The notes under the pieces were generated by a model. It ran no database searches. It saw only the letters and a program-made list of their open reading frames with translations, and was not told the origin of the DNA. Both the position numbers and the translations under genes were made by a program. Source: Odobenus rosmarus divergens (lineage: Eukaryota; Chordata; Mammalia; Carnivora; Odobenidae). Taken from it: a stretch of 64,000 nt of DNA. Of the stretch, positions 35,851 through 47,193 are shown piece by piece. Every line of letters starts with the position of its first letter. Within the stretch, counting starts at the first letter, position 1. The stretch is from positions 299,918 to 363,917 of the forward strand of contig NW_004451648.1 in the NCBI RefSeq assembly GCF_000321225.1, in the 5' to 3' direction.

Positions 35851-36359
35851 ATTAGTACCCAGCTGGCATGTAAGAACGACAAATGCTTAGATCTGATTTC
35901 CACCTCGCTTCTGTCAGTACCTACTTCCACCCAGGTATAAGGATATTGAAGACACGCCAAACCCCTGAGCATCTGTAATGGTGATTCAAACCACACAAAT
36001 AACTCTTTTTCTTCATGGCCTTGGTCAAATCTCTGGCAACTCTTCCCTGTGTGGATGTAGGCTAATGGACTCTCCAAGAGGTTAACATGAACATGTTAGT
36101 CAAGGGCCCATCCCCATCCCACACAGGCCCCTTTATAGAGCACTCCCCACTGCCTTTATTGAGTAAGCATGGAATCACTACCCCATGCTCTTAAATATAA
36201 CTGGTTGGAGCAGGGGTGGCTATCACACCATGCTGGCTAATAAGAATATCTCTCCTCGGAATTTGGGATCAGGGCCCAGCCTTTGTCAGGCATTGTTCCT
36301 GAGAAACAATGAAAACTGGGCCTGGTTGAGCCCTATTTGGACCACATGCAGTGCAGTTA

Positions 36360-36457
36360 AGAAAGCTGCTCTCAGAGACGGGAGGGAGGAGAGAAGAATG
36401 AGGAAGGAAGGAGAGTAAAGGGGGGGGAGAGGAGGAGAGGGGAGAGGAGAAGGAAAA
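36360..36457 (+). repeat. Purine-rich (GGA/GAA) tract
   Basis: About 100 bases that are nearly all A and G, including eight consecutive G at 36421-36428. Confidence 0.85.
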
Positions 36458-36582
36458 TGTCACTGACAGAGAACCAGATACAAGAGCACAAGCGGCTATA
36501 GGAAGAAGACAAGAGAAAAAGAGAAACAGGACAGTGGTTTCTTGAGTTCCTGTTAATCTTCTAGGAATTGGTTCCAGTTATT

Positions 36583-36780
36583 CTTTTTTTTTTTAACATT
36601 TTATTTATTTATTTGACAGAGAGAGACAGCGAGAGAGGGAACACAAGCGGGGGGGGTAGTGGGAGAGGGAGCAGGCCCCCCACTGAGCAGGGAGCCCCAT
36701 GCCGGGCTCGATCCCAGGACCCTGGGATCATGACCTGAGCCGCGGGCAGACGCTTAACGACCTAGCCACCCAGGAGCCCC
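36583..36780 (-). mobile_element. SINEC
   Basis: Reversed full copy with a run of G (GGGGGGG) in the body. TGGTTCCAGTTATT is repeated at 36569-36582 and 36781-36794. Confidence 0.94.
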
Positions 36781-36840
36781 TGGTTCCAGTTATTTCTGAA
36801 GCCCTTGAGATCCATAGGTTTTCCCTGAATTAAATAAATC

Positions 36841-37023
36841 CCTGGATGGCTCAGTCGCCTGGGTGGTTCAGTGGGTTAAGCATCTGCCTTTGGCTCAGGT
36901 CATGATCCCAAGGTCCTGCTCAGCAGGCAGCCTGCTTCTTCCTCTCCCTCTGCCCCTGCTTGTTCACGCTCACTCTCTCTAGTGCATTCTCTCTCAAATA
37001 AACAAATACAATCTTTAAAAAAA
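36841..37023 (+). mobile_element. SINEC with duplicated head and internal deletion
   Basis: CCTGGATGGCTCAGTC (36841-36856) is followed at once by GCCTGGGTGGTTCAGT (36857-36872), a repeated head. Between AAGGTCCTG and CTCAGCAGG the usual segment (GGATCGAGCC...GGGCTCC) is missing. The possible target repeat TAAATAAATC occurs at 36831-36840 and 37024-37033. Confidence 0.85.
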
Positions 37024-37165
37024 TAAATAAATCTCTTGTTTTACTTCAGCTAACTTGAGAGGGTTTTGTTTCTTTCCAAGAATCCTTAACTATGACAGCA
37101 TTTATCACCCCTATAATATTTCATCCTTTACACCTTTGATATCATACCCTAGAGTTCTGAGGCAG

Positions 37166-37355
37166 GGGTGTACAACAAAACTTTCTGTGATAATGCAAAT
37201 GTTCTATATCTTTGTTGTCCAGTATGATACCAACTAGCTATATGTGGCTGGTGTGACTTAAGAACTGAATTTTTCATCTAATTGAACTTTAACGAATTGA
37301 AATTCAAATAGCCACATGCAGCTAGTGGCTACCATTTTGGAAAGTGTAGCTTTGG
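37166..37355 (+). mobile_element. hAT-type MER element (non-autonomous)
   Basis: AACTTTCTGTGATAATGCAAATGTTCTATATC, CTGGTGTGACTTAAGAACTGAATTTTTCA and CACATGCAGCTAGTGGCTACCATTTTGG follow a well-known mammalian hAT-derived repeat; the exact subfamily name is not certain to me. Confidence 0.7.
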
Positions 37356-37374
37356 TCTTCAGTACTCTCTTCTT

Positions 37375-37560
37375 TATTACCTCATTTGGCCCTTACAAAA
37401 TCCTGGTGTGGTTTATAGTAGATTTGTAGTAGTTACCACTATCCCTGGGTGTCTAAGAGATAAATTTACTTGCCTAAACAACATCCCATAGCTAATATGG
37501 GCATAGTTAGGATTGAAATCGAGTTTCTTGACTCCTAGTGAATATTCTTTCGACAGCGCC
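37375..37560 (-). mobile_element. MIR
   Basis: GCCCTTACAAAATCCTGGTGTGG and GGATTGAAATCGAGTTTCTTGACTCC follow reversed MIR. Confidence 0.6.
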
Positions 37561-37569
37561 TTAAATTCT

Positions 37570-38458
37570 AAGAAGTGATGCCCTTCCACCTGTCTTTCCT
37601 GCTGGTTCCTGAAGCCCCTTTACCCAGACCTTCCATCCACAAATTCCCTAAAGACCACAAGTATAGATTGGCTGGAGGTAACAATTGTGTCCTGTGGCTT
37701 GGAAACAGAGAGGAGATAACTGATCCACTCATGGATCAAGCCCTAGCAAAATGGGCCAACAGCTGCAGCCAGATTCAGAAGAGCCCATCATGAAATCTGC
37801 TACAGTGAACTTGGAGCATGATCCCACTGTACTGCACTTGCCCTGCTTAGATGGGGTTTTGCTATTCCACACTCAAACATGGCTTGGTGATGCATTCAAC
37901 CTTAGGTCATTCAGGTAAAAACATAAAAACAAAAACACCTGAGACATGCGTACTCCGTCTCACAAGCTGCTCTTTGCTCAGAACTGCTGAACATTCAGGT
38001 GCAAACCTCCTCTGGCCACCCGCTGCAGCCCCTGTCTGCTCACTTCCTCCTTCTTATCTCACTCTCCTCCTGTTGGCTTTCCACTGAAATGCCACATTGA
38101 AGAGGTGGGTTTTTTCTCCTCCTTACATGGCGTTGAGCACAAATACCCCCCACAAAGAGATCCATGTGGAAAAGCAGGTCCCGTGGCACTCTCTGCCTGA
38201 GGACGTCTGTGAAATCACACTTCGGGGTGCTTCAAACTATCACCACGAAGGACATCACCACGCAAACTCTGCAAACCCCTGGCAATCTCTCCCTGAAAAG
38301 AATACCTTCCCAAAGGCTTAGTCAGCCTGGAAAGAGGTTTGAGAAAACAGAGGGCCTTAAGTGCTTTTCCAAAATAAAAATATGAGCTAGAGGTTGGGAA
38401 GATAGAGAAAGGATGGTGAGGTTGGCTTTTTTTTTTTCCTTTTAAAATAGACAATAGT
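37570..38458. other. Intronic stretch with no recognised gene
   Basis: Nothing supportable seen. Confidence 0.35.
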
Positions 38459-38684
38459 GGGGCCCTTGGGTGGCTCAGTCAGCGAAGCATCAGACTCTTG
38501 GTTTCACCTCAGGTCATGGTCTCGGGGGTTGTGAGATCGAGTCCACCCTGGCTCTACACTCAGCACAGAGTCTGATCAAGTTTCTGGTTCTCTCTCCTCC
38601 CCTGCCCCTCCCCGCCCTGCGTGTGCGCGCTCTCAAATAAATAAATAAATAAATCTTAAAACAAAACAAAACAAAACAAAACAT
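38459..38684 (+). mobile_element. SINEC, older copy
   Basis: Head GGGGCCCTTGGGTGGCTCAG and tail AAATAAATAAATAAATAAATC plus (AAAAC)n. A second SINE is seated in its A-rich tail. Confidence 0.93.
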
Positions 38685-38870
38685 CGGGATGCCTGGGTGA
38701 CTCAGTCGGTTAAGCATCTGCCTTCAGCTCAGGTTATGATCCTGGGGTCCTGGGATCGAGCCCCGCACTGGGCTCCCTGCTCAGCGGGAAGCCTGCTTCT
38801 CCCTCTCCCACTCCCCCTGCTTGGGCTCTCTCTCTCTCTCAAATAAATAAATAAATCTTAAAAAAAAAAC
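38685..38870 (+). mobile_element. SINEC inserted in the tail of the preceding SINEC
   Basis: Head GGGATGCCTGGGTGACTCAG, body close to the young consensus, tail AAATAAATAAATAAATC. It is closer to consensus than its neighbour, so it is the later insertion. Confidence 0.93.
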
Positions 38871-38879
38871 CCACAAAAA

Positions 38880-39470
38880 CAATGGTCCCTCTGTATCACA
38901 AATGCTTAATTGCTGACCACCCAACAGCTGCCCCTTCATGTATCTAGCAAATAAGACTTGGCTGTTCTGTTATTCTGATAATGAGGGTGCCATCAGTTAC
39001 CATGGTCCTCAGAACAATGTTCTTTCATTGCCTTACATGAGCCTCAGTATCACTTGTTTGGCTGTTTCCCTGGGGCCTGGAGTATCTGCTTGCATGGACA
39101 CCAATGTGAAACCTTCCCCCATACGATGGCAGGCTCCTATGCACACCCCCAAAAGACCCTCTAGCACCTCTCATGACATAGAATAATCATAGCATCTCCT
39201 TGTCACAAAGCCCTGCAGTGGCTGGTACTCACAAACATTTCAGTAAATATTAAAACCCCATATGAGGTTTAGAGATTTTTCTTCCAGAGATACTTTAAGA
39301 TAATGAACTTGAAGATATCAGTCTCTTGAACTGGCTGGGCATTTAATCAAAACTTTAACCAGCTTTAAAGTCACCCTTTCTTTTTGCCTCAACGTAAAAG
39401 GCTTACTGGAGGGGGAAAAAAGTCACCTTTGGAGGATTTATTTCTCAGTCACGTCCCTTAATGTGCCACT
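38880..39470. other. Intronic stretch with no recognised gene
   Basis: Nothing supportable seen. Confidence 0.35.
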
Positions 39471-39474
39471 ACTG

Positions 39475-39690
39475 GCTACCATTTGTTAAACTCTACTATA
39501 CACCAGATCCTTTACATATATTATTAACATTTTAATCCTCACTACAGTCTTGCACGGTGGATGTTTTTATGACCACTTAGCACAAAAAGAAACGGAGGCT
39601 CAACTAGATTAAATAATTTGGCAGAAATCGCAAAATTAGTAGATGGTAAGGCTGAATTTTGAACCCAGAACTCTTTGGCACCGAAACATA
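39475..39690 (-). mobile_element. MIR
   Basis: TACACCAGATCCTTTACATATATTATTAACATTTTAATCCTCAC, GAAACGGAGGCTCAAC and TTTGAACCCAGAACTC are the reversed MIR in order. Confidence 0.8.
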
Positions 39691-39789
39691 TGTGATTTTT
39701 TTTCTTACTAAAGCTGCTTGAAAGCCTCATGAACATTTTTATGTTTTCAAAGCTCCTTCACATGTAGGTTTCAAAGATCCTCAGAAAAA

Positions 39790-39880
39790 GACTATAAAGG
39801 AAGCTAGAACAGGTGGTATTTTATCTCCATTTTACAGATAAGGAAACAGAAACTCTGATCTGCTCTAGTGCTCATCCAAA
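39790..39880 (-). mobile_element. MIR fragment
   Basis: TATCTCCATTTTACAGATAAGGAAACAGAAACTC is the reversed MIR core. Confidence 0.65.
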
Positions 39881-40224
39881 TGCATTAACCATTCTGACAT
39901 GCTCAAACCTGAGGATGTCTCTTCTGCTCAAACTTTTTCACCTAGAATAAAGTTCTCTGGAGATGGGATAGATTGGTGGGTGGGCTCCCATGTTTAAAGA
40001 CACTGGCAATCCAGGATGGATAATAACAATTTCATCATACCACTGAATGGCTGAATCAAAAGGCATCTGTGTCTTTATTTGAGTGTCAAATGCTGTATTG
40101 GGGCAGATACCCAGAAGACTTTTGAAATGAAAAAGGGAACAGGAAATCCATCTGGCCTTACTGACCAACTCAGAGCCCCTTTAGGACCCCTGCCCATAAT
40201 TTATACAGTAGGTTTATTAAATGG

Positions 40225-40365
40225 TTAGAGCAGTGCTTCTCAGACGTTAAGGTGGGATCTTGTTAAAATGCAGGTTCAGATCCAGTAGGTCTGGGGTGAT
40301 GCCTAAGCATGTGCATTTCTAACAAAGCTCCCTGGTGATGCCAAATCTACTGTCCTTGGATGACA
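40225..40365 (+). mobile_element. MER5A-like hAT element
   Basis: CAGTGCTTCTCAGACGTTAAGG, TCCAGTAGGTCTGGGGTGATGCC, and GTGCATTTCTAACAAAGCTCCCTGGTGATGCC match MER5A closely. Confidence 0.8.
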
Positions 40366-40374
40366 CTGTAGGTT

Positions 40375-40490
40375 ACTAAGAGAGCTTGTTAGAAATGCAG
40401 CCACTCAGGCCTCACTCCAGACCTAGCAGATCTAAGTCTGCACTTTAACAAAATCTCAGAAGTATACATTTAAGAAGCACAGAGTTGGAG
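40375..40490 (+). mobile_element. Second MER5-like fragment
   Basis: CTTGTTAGAAATGCAGCCACTCAGGCC and TCTCAGAAGTATACATTTAAGAAGCAC resemble MER5, directly after the first copy. Confidence 0.55.
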
Positions 40491-40579
40491 GGCTGCCTGA
40501 CTGGCTGGGTAAAGGGATGACAAAATAAACTTCCATTGTTGTTCTGTCGACAGTTTGCTTCATAAACACAGTCTTCAGT

Positions 40580-40605
40580 GTGTGAGCATGTGTGTGTGTG
40601 TGTTT
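40580..40605 (+). repeat. (TG)n microsatellite
   Basis: Interrupted TG run. Confidence 0.8.
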
Positions 40606-40984
40606 AAGAAGAATGAGGGGAAACTCACTGTTTCGAATACAAATGCCTTGACAGATGGTGACAATGACCAGGCCTATTGATCTGGATTGATTTGGAGAGC
40701 ACAGTGCCCAGAACCCAGGAGGTATCCAGTGTATAACTTTCTATAAATGCCAGACAGAATGTGGATGCGACTAATTGTGCTGCAGCCTCATGCGGGAAGC
40801 TTCTTTGGCTAATGAAAATGGAACACTAGCAACAACATAGTTGTTATTCTCTGTCCTTGTCCAGCCTCCAGAAAGGAAAGAACAAGTCATAAGTTTTGCC
40901 CCCTGGGCAGAAGCTATAATCCAATTTTTTGTTATGAATAGCATTCCATACAATGCTGGTCCTCAATAAATCTCTGAAGCCAAT

Positions 40985-41105
40985 TGCTCATTCAATCAGT
41001 GGACATTTACTAAAGACCTTTTATGTGCCAGACTCGAGGCTAGGCACCACGGACACAGAGCTGATGAAAACTTGGTGTCTGCCTTTGAAAAGTCCACAAT
41101 GTGCT
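40985..41105 (-). mobile_element. L2 3'-end fragment
   Basis: ATTCAATCAGTGGACATTTACTAAAGACC and GGCTAGGCACCACGGACACAGAGCTGATG follow reversed L2. Confidence 0.75.
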
Positions 41106-41109
41106 GTTT

Positions 41110-41775
41110 AGTTTGAGGTTAGCATATTGGCTTTTGCTTTTTAAGCTACAAAGTTAAATGCACCAACATGGATAGTGATGTGATTTCTTCACAGGATTAC
41201 TCCAGTTAGGAATGAAAAGGACAATAAAGAATGGAGTCTTATGGAAAGAGAAAAATGGAAACCCAAATAAACAGCATAAAATTGACAGGAGCTCCATGTG
41301 TTCTCCATATTTTCTGCTTAATAGATCAATTATAGCAATAAAACATGTGCACTATAAAAATATGCAGAGAGAATTCTGCTGGGCTGCAAGGGAATGTTGA
41401 CGAGGTAACTAGGCAACCCTGGCAGGGAAAGTTCTTATTTTTCTTTTCCTATTGATGTCTTCTGCCTTATTAGTTGAAAATTCAAAGTCTCCTTTCCGGG
41501 CTGAGGAAGAATTGAAGCAATTCTCCCATTCACCCTTGAGAGATCCATCTTCTCTAGCTGTGACCACCTCTAAAGAGATGTTGGTAGTACAGGAGGGTGG
41601 GTAGGACAGAGAGGAGAGAAACCAAAGCTGATATAACTTGGGGGGGAAAGAAGTTCAATATCTCATCTATGGGGTGGAGGACTCCTTCTGGCAGGATCAG
41701 CCAACAGGGCAATTCACCCCCAGGAAGCTAAGGGAAATGCTCCAGAAGTGCCCCACCATGTGGGATGTTCCATGT
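41110..41775. other. Intronic stretch with no recognised gene
   Basis: Nothing supportable seen. Confidence 0.35.
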
Positions 41776-41779
41776 CATT

Positions 41780-41870
41780 CTCAGTGCTGGGGTCCCTGGA
41801 GCTAGGATGGTGCCTGGCACAGAGCCAACTTCACTGAATGTTTGCTGAGTGAATGAACAGAGGACAGTAA
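41780..41870 (+). mobile_element. L2 3'-end fragment
   Basis: GGTGCCTGGCACAGAGCC and GAATGTTTGCTGAGTGAATGAACAG are the forward L2 end. Confidence 0.65.
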
Positions 41871-41879
41871 ATGAAGGAC

Positions 41880-43725
41880 TCTTTGCATCAAAGTGAAACC
41901 ACAAAAGTGAAAACAAACTGAACCTCCTGTAATTTAGTTATCTGAGGACTCCCACCTGCAGCTGTAAGCTCACTGCCAACTCACTGAGGTCCAATATTAC
42001 CAGCTGAGGTGCTGCTCTGAAGGATCCCCTCCTCAAAGATGAAGATATCTGTCCCACCTCTCTCTCAAATGGACTGCTCCTTTCCCATGTGTTACCTAAA
42101 ATTCCAGCTCTTCAGAACTGAAGAATGACTACTCTGATCTCTCATCTTCCCACCATTTTTCTCTTTATAGCTAGAACAGTACATGGAACTCTTCTCTGAT
42201 ACCCCAGAAGCCGAATAAAAGCAGGTTAGGTTTTTATTTTAGAGGAATGTGTGTGTGTGTGTGTGTGTGTGCATAAAATGAATATCACCTGACTTTCCCA
42301 GACTCCAAGAAATGACAGTGCCTAAAAATGTGATTCCATCAACCTTTTGTACTGTTATACTCCTGCCTACTCATTAAGTGCTATCTTTGCTCACAAGACA
42401 ACCCCAAATTAGAGAGATTCCTGTCTGAGGGGCAGCTTTCTTTCTTTCTTTTTTTTTTCCCCCAACTAATCTACCTCCCCAACTTTGGGCCGCCATATCA
42501 TGTCATTTTAGATTCGTTGGGAGAAACACGGCTGCCTCACTTTCATCTTCAAAGACAAGCGTGATTTCCGAGCTTCTGAATGCCCGTGTTATTTCTGAAC
42601 CAGAAGAAGTCAGGATAAACAGGTGCAGCCCTACAGAGCCCTGCCGCACGGCTCTCACACCCCGTCATTTTCTGGCTCTTCAAACATCCATTCCAGTTAA
42701 CACTCTCCCTGGTTCACTCACTTATTTATTCAGTCACCAGTGTAGATATGCTGGCATTAAAAATGGGAGTAAACATTCTAAAGATGAAAACATCGCATGC
42801 AATGCTGTCATACTGCAGAGACAGCAACAGCAGTGATGGATGGATGCACAGGTGCTTACAGCAGAGACCTGTACTGAGCCACCATTTCACAAACATAGGA
42901 TCTTCACCATTTGGAAGAGTGAGAACCAGAGAGAAGGGTAGAAGGACAGGAGCGGGTGGGATTTACTGGTGTGGTTTAATTCACCACATACGTTGTGCTG
43001 AAGAAAAGGCAGCCTTTTTAAAAAAATGTTTTCTCAAAGAGAGTAATATTCTCCTAAATATAGGCCTTCTGGAGGCCGGTAGGGATTGGCTCAGATTCTC
43101 AGTAATAAGGAAGACAGCAAATCCTTGATCCAACCTTGGACAGGGTGTATCCGATCTTGCTACTGTTTTAAAAATAAATAGTGAAGGTAAAATTATCATA
43201 AGATAAATGCTCAGTTGACCCACTGAATATTTATGAAAGATATCCTAATTATTTTATTAAATTTTCAAAGGGGAAAATGAACTTCTCCAAGTCAGTAACC
43301 ACTTGCTCTATTATTTCCACATCTTTGGACTAGCTAGAAAATATTTTTATGGTTGAAAAAAAAAGACATAGGATTTGAGAACCCAATATGTAAGGCATGT
43401 AAAAACAGAGGGATAGAATGACAGAGCTAATAGAATAGCTGAATTTAAAAACTGAGGCAGATTTTTTTAATTTTTAAAAATTAATAACTTAATTTTTAAC
43501 ATATAGTATAATACTAAACTGTATTTTCAGATTTTTACTCAGATTTTTTATTCATTTTCTGTCAGTTTCAGAAAGTTGTGCCTTTTAAGTAAGTCTTCCA
43601 TTATATCTGTTTGTTGAATTTACTGACACCAAGTTTTGTAATATTCCCTCATTATTCTTTTAATGTCTCTAAGATTTGCAGCGATTACCCTACTTTGAAT
43701 TCAAATATTGCTAATTTGTATTATG
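41880..43725. other. Intronic stretch with no recognised gene
   Basis: It holds a (TG)n run at 42248-42271 and AT-rich sequence at 43200-43700. The 126-codon frame at 42748-43128 matches no family I know. Confidence 0.4.
42248..42271 (+). repeat. (TG)n microsatellite
   Basis: Uninterrupted TG run. Confidence 0.95.
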
Positions 43726-43731
43726 CTTCTG

Positions 43732-44040
43732 CTATGGACTGAATGTGTGCGCCCAAAATTCATATGTAAAGCTCTAACCCCCAGTGTGATGGTATTAGGA
43801 GGTGGGGCCTTTGGGAGGTAATTGAGATCAGATGAGATCATGTGGGTGGAGCCCAATGGAGGAATCAGTACCCTTTATATGAAGAGGAAGAAACACCAGA
43901 GCTTACTCTTTCTACTACCTGAGGACAAGGGAAAAGACAGCCCTCTACAAGCCAAGAAGAGGGCTCTTACCAGAACTTAACCATGCTGGCATGGATTTCC
44001 AGCCTCCAGAACTGTGAAAAATAAATGTCTGTTGTCTAAC
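43732..44040 (+). mobile_element. MaLR-type LTR (MLT/MST-like)
   Basis: TATGGACTGAATGTGTGCGCCCAAAATTCATATG, GGTATTAGGAGGTGGGGCCTTTGGGAGG, and CAGCCTCCAGAACTGTGAAAAATAAATGTCTGTTGT are in the order of a MaLR-like LTR, including the polyadenylation signal near the end. It is a solo LTR with no internal region and no open reading frame. Confidence 0.7.
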
Positions 44041-44141
44041 CCAAAAAAAGAAAAAATTAAGGCAAGTAAAAAATGTATTTTTACTTTTTAAAGCACAGGT
44101 GTATACCAGCTGGTGTGATGTCACTCAGAACCTCTACTGGA

Positions 44142-44342
44142 GGGGCGCCTGGGTGGCTCAGTCGTTAAGCGTCTGCCTTCAGCTCGGGTCATGATTCCAG
44201 GTCCTGGGATCGAGCCCCGCATCGGGCTCCCTGCTCGGTGGGAGGCCTGCTTCTCCCTCTCCCACTCCCCCTGCTTGTGTTCCCTCTCTCGCTGTGTCTC
44301 TCTCTGTCAAATAAATAAATAAAATCTTTAAGAAAAAAAAAA
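44142..44342 (+). mobile_element. SINEC, near consensus
   Basis: Full copy from GGGGCGCCTGGGTGGCTCAG to AAATAAATAAATAAAATCTTT. Target duplication AGAACCTCTACTGGA (44127-44141) and AGAACCTCTATTGGA (44343-44357), one mismatch. Confidence 0.96.
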
Positions 44343-44359
44343 AGAACCTCTATTGGATA

Positions 44360-44740
44360 CTGGGATAAAGGTCACTGTCAATTACCACTTCCTTCTTTCT
44401 CTTTGAGACAGAGTATGACAATTCTTTCTTGGGAAAGTCCTGCTTTAAAGGAAAAATGCTCAGATTCAAGGAAGTTGGTTGGTTCCTATAACTGTCAACA
44501 GACTTATTTACTCTTAGCCAGTCTAAGTGAATTTGAGTCTCAGGATCTGGAAAATTTTTATCCCTGGCGCTATGGGAACTTGGGTATGACATCTGGAACC
44601 ACTGCAAGAGATCTGTGAAGAGGGGGCAGAGAGAACAAAATGGGCTAGAAGACTGGAAATTGGAAATTACAGTTCTAATTTTCAAAAAGAATACTATTTT
44701 AAGCTTCGAGAGATGGGTAAAATTGACAACAACAGCAGGC
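44360..44740. other. Intronic stretch with no recognised gene
   Basis: A 130-codon minus frame at 44350-44742 matches no family and has no coding support. Confidence 0.35.
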
Positions 44741-44744
44741 AAGA

Positions 44745-44860
44745 TTTAGAGCAATATAACCCAGTAGCTAAGAGTGCAGCATCTACAGGGTTGCTGTGAT
44801 AATTCAAAAGGGTATATGTAAAATGTTTGGAACACAACAGGCACTCAGTAATCTGGTCTG
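44745..44860 (+). mobile_element. MIR fragment
   Basis: CAGTAGCTAAGAGTGCAGC, GGGTTGCTGTGATAATTCAAA and ACACAACAGGCACTCAGTAA fit forward MIR with a deleted middle. Confidence 0.6.
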
Positions 44861-44999
44861 CTATCATCATTATCACCCTTTGAGTCATATTATGATGCAA
44901 GTTTTTTAACAGAGAGTCAGATTCTTGAGAGGTCAAACAGCCACTGAAATCTTAGATTGCTTAAAATTCTATTCAACCTGATTATGTAACAGTAATAAA

Positions 45000-45185
45000 A
45001 ACTAACATTTACTTATTTTGCAATCTATTTTAATTTTTATAACAACCCCATGAGTTAGGTATTATTATTATCCCCCACATTTTGCACTTAGAGAAACTTG
45101 AGACATAGCAAGATTAAAACTTTGTCCCAAGTTGTATAATATGTAAGTAGCCAAGCTGATTCCAAAACTCTAACCTTAATTAAGA
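45000..45185 (-). mobile_element. MIR
   Basis: ATAACAACCCCATGAGTTAGGTATTATTATTATCCCCCACATTTTG is clear reversed MIR. Confidence 0.8.
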
Positions 45186-45189
45186 CTCC

Positions 45190-45370
45190 CTCTTTAGACC
45201 GTTGGGTAGTTCACAACAAAAAATAAACAAAACAAAAACAGAGGAACTTCTAGGGCCTATCTAAGGAGGTTAGGGAAAGGGATGGGAGAAACAAAGACTT
45301 AGCCCTATGTACCTGGTCATGTGCCACTCCCAAAGACATGTATTTCTTGAACCGTGGTTTCAAGAGAAGA
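45190..45370. other. Unclassified intronic sequence
   Basis: Nothing supportable seen. Confidence 0.3.
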
Positions 45371-45374
45371 TCTG

Positions 45375-45560
45375 GATCCAGAATCTGGCCATGATTCTAA
45401 CTGGCTGTGTCTCTGGACCAGACACCTTTGAAGGGCCTCAGTTTTGTCTTTAAAGATAATGGTGCTTATCTCTCAAGATTATTGTGAAAATTAAAGAGAT
45501 ACTGCCTATGAAAGCACTCCATCAACGGAAAACCATTATGCAGTTATTGACATGGGGACA
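45375..45560 (+). mobile_element. MIR
   Basis: CTAACTGGCTGTGTCTCTGGACCAG, GGCCTCAGTTTTGTC and CTCAAGATTATTGTGAAAATTAAAGAG follow forward MIR. Confidence 0.7.
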
Positions 45561-45564
45561 AAGG

Positions 45565-46305
45565 GAACTACAACTTTTGACAGAACATGAAGAAATTACA
45601 TGAGTAATGGAAAATGAATCCATTCAACGCAAATATGTGTTTATGAGTAAGAAATAGGGTGAGGGAAGGGGGACAATGGGAGCCCTGCATAAAGAGGAAA
45701 GAAAGAAATCAAATGCTTCCTTCTTGCTTAATTTGGATAGACTTCTAATTCTCAGGCAAAAAGAAATAATAATCTAAGTGATCCGATGATGAGTCAATAT
45801 TCCCCAACATTTATAATGTACTTAGGTTAATATTGTAAGAGAGTTCTACAATTTTTGGATATAATAAAATCTAGTGCAATATTACTTTATGAATGTGGAT
45901 ATGTCAGGGCAAATTGTGTCCCCCCTCTCACTAATCCTTCAAACACTTTTTAGAATGGAGTATAAAAGTTTCTCATTTAAAACTTCAAAATGCTTTACAT
46001 TACTATAACACATTAGATTATAACTCAGCTGTGACCTCTGCTAGAGTGATCCTGCTCGAAGATTCAAACTGCACCCCCCCAGAAACTCTCGAGAGAGAAA
46101 AGACAACCATCTACCTGGGAGCTTTTCAATTTGCCTAGGTGAAAACAGATGGATGAACAGGATAAGGCAGAGATAAAACTGAGACAAATAATAATGATAC
46201 CATCCTCTCTACACTCCTGAACATTCCACAGCAACTGAAAAAGAGGTTTGAAATAAAATCGAACCAAACAAGGATTGTGAAGGATATGGACACCTGGAGG
46301 ACTGT
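45565..46305. other. Intronic stretch with no recognised gene
   Basis: Nothing supportable seen. Confidence 0.35.
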
Positions 46306-46309
46306 GCCA

Positions 46310-46520
46310 GACTTTACCTCTAGAGTCAGAAAGATATGGTCCTAAGTCCAAACTCTGCTTCTTAACTAGTTACCCTCCTCAATTAAACACTATCTCTTTG
46401 TGCTTCAGTTTCTTCTTTGGATAAATGAGAGTAAATGAGAGCCCTAAGACCAATATCATAGTGTGTTCGGGGTTAAGTGAGATAATGTAGTAAAAGCTGG
46501 GCAAATGTCAATTATTATAC
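46310..46520 (+). mobile_element. MIR
   Basis: TCTAGAGTCAGAAAGATATGG, AAACTCTGCTTCTTAACTAG and GTGCTTCAGTTTCTTCTTTGGATAAATGAG follow forward MIR. Confidence 0.7.
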
Positions 46521-46717
46521 TTATTAACCCAGATTTCTCATATTATTAGGTTTCTGGTGGCTTCATGAGCAATAGGGATCCCAACCATAACCTGGTCTCT
46601 TCTTTATATAACTGGTCTCTTCTTTAACTTCTTGTAAGACCTGAGCACCTGACCCTAAAATGTATAAAATCTTGGAACATTTTGGAGGAGAGTTCTGTTT
46701 CCCCACTTCTGGATTTT

Positions 46718-47127
46718 TTTTTTTTTTTTTTAAGATTTATTTATTTGAGAAAGAAAGAAACAGAGAGGTGGGGGGAGGGGCGAAGGGAGAGAGAGTCTTA
46801 AGCAGACTCCGCACTGAGCTTGGGGCTCAATCTCACGACCCTGAGATCATGACCTGAGTCAAAACCAAGAGTTGGGGGCATCTGGGTGGCTCAGCCGTTA
46901 AGTGTCTGCCTTCGGCCCAGGTCATGGTCCCAGGGTCCTGAGATCGAGCCCCATGTTGGGCTCCCTGCTCAGCGAGGAGCCTGCTTCTCCCTCTCCCACT
47001 CCCCCTGCTTGTGTTCCCTCTCTCACTGTGTCTCTCTCTGTCAAATAAATAAAATCTTTAAACAAAACAAACAAACAAACAAAAAGAGTTGGATGCTCAA
47101 CCGACTGCACCACCCAGGTGCACCCCC
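46718..47127 (-). mobile_element. SINEC, old variant, split by a younger SINEC
   Basis: The reversed tail begins with a poly-T run and ends CACCCAGGTGCACC after an interruption at 46876-47083. Flanks CCCACTTCTGGATTTT (46702-46717) and CCCATTTCTCGATTTT (47128-47143) differ at two bases and mark the outer target duplication. Confidence 0.9.
46876..47083 (+). mobile_element. SINEC inserted into another SINEC
   Basis: Near-consensus copy in the opposite orientation to its host. The inner target duplication AAGAGTTGG lies at 46867-46875 and 47084-47092; these bases belong to the host element. Confidence 0.93.
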
Positions 47128-47193
47128 CCATTTCTCGATTTTATAAGGAAGAATTTTTCCTAAGTAAACAACTGGCCTTTCTCTTTTTACTAA

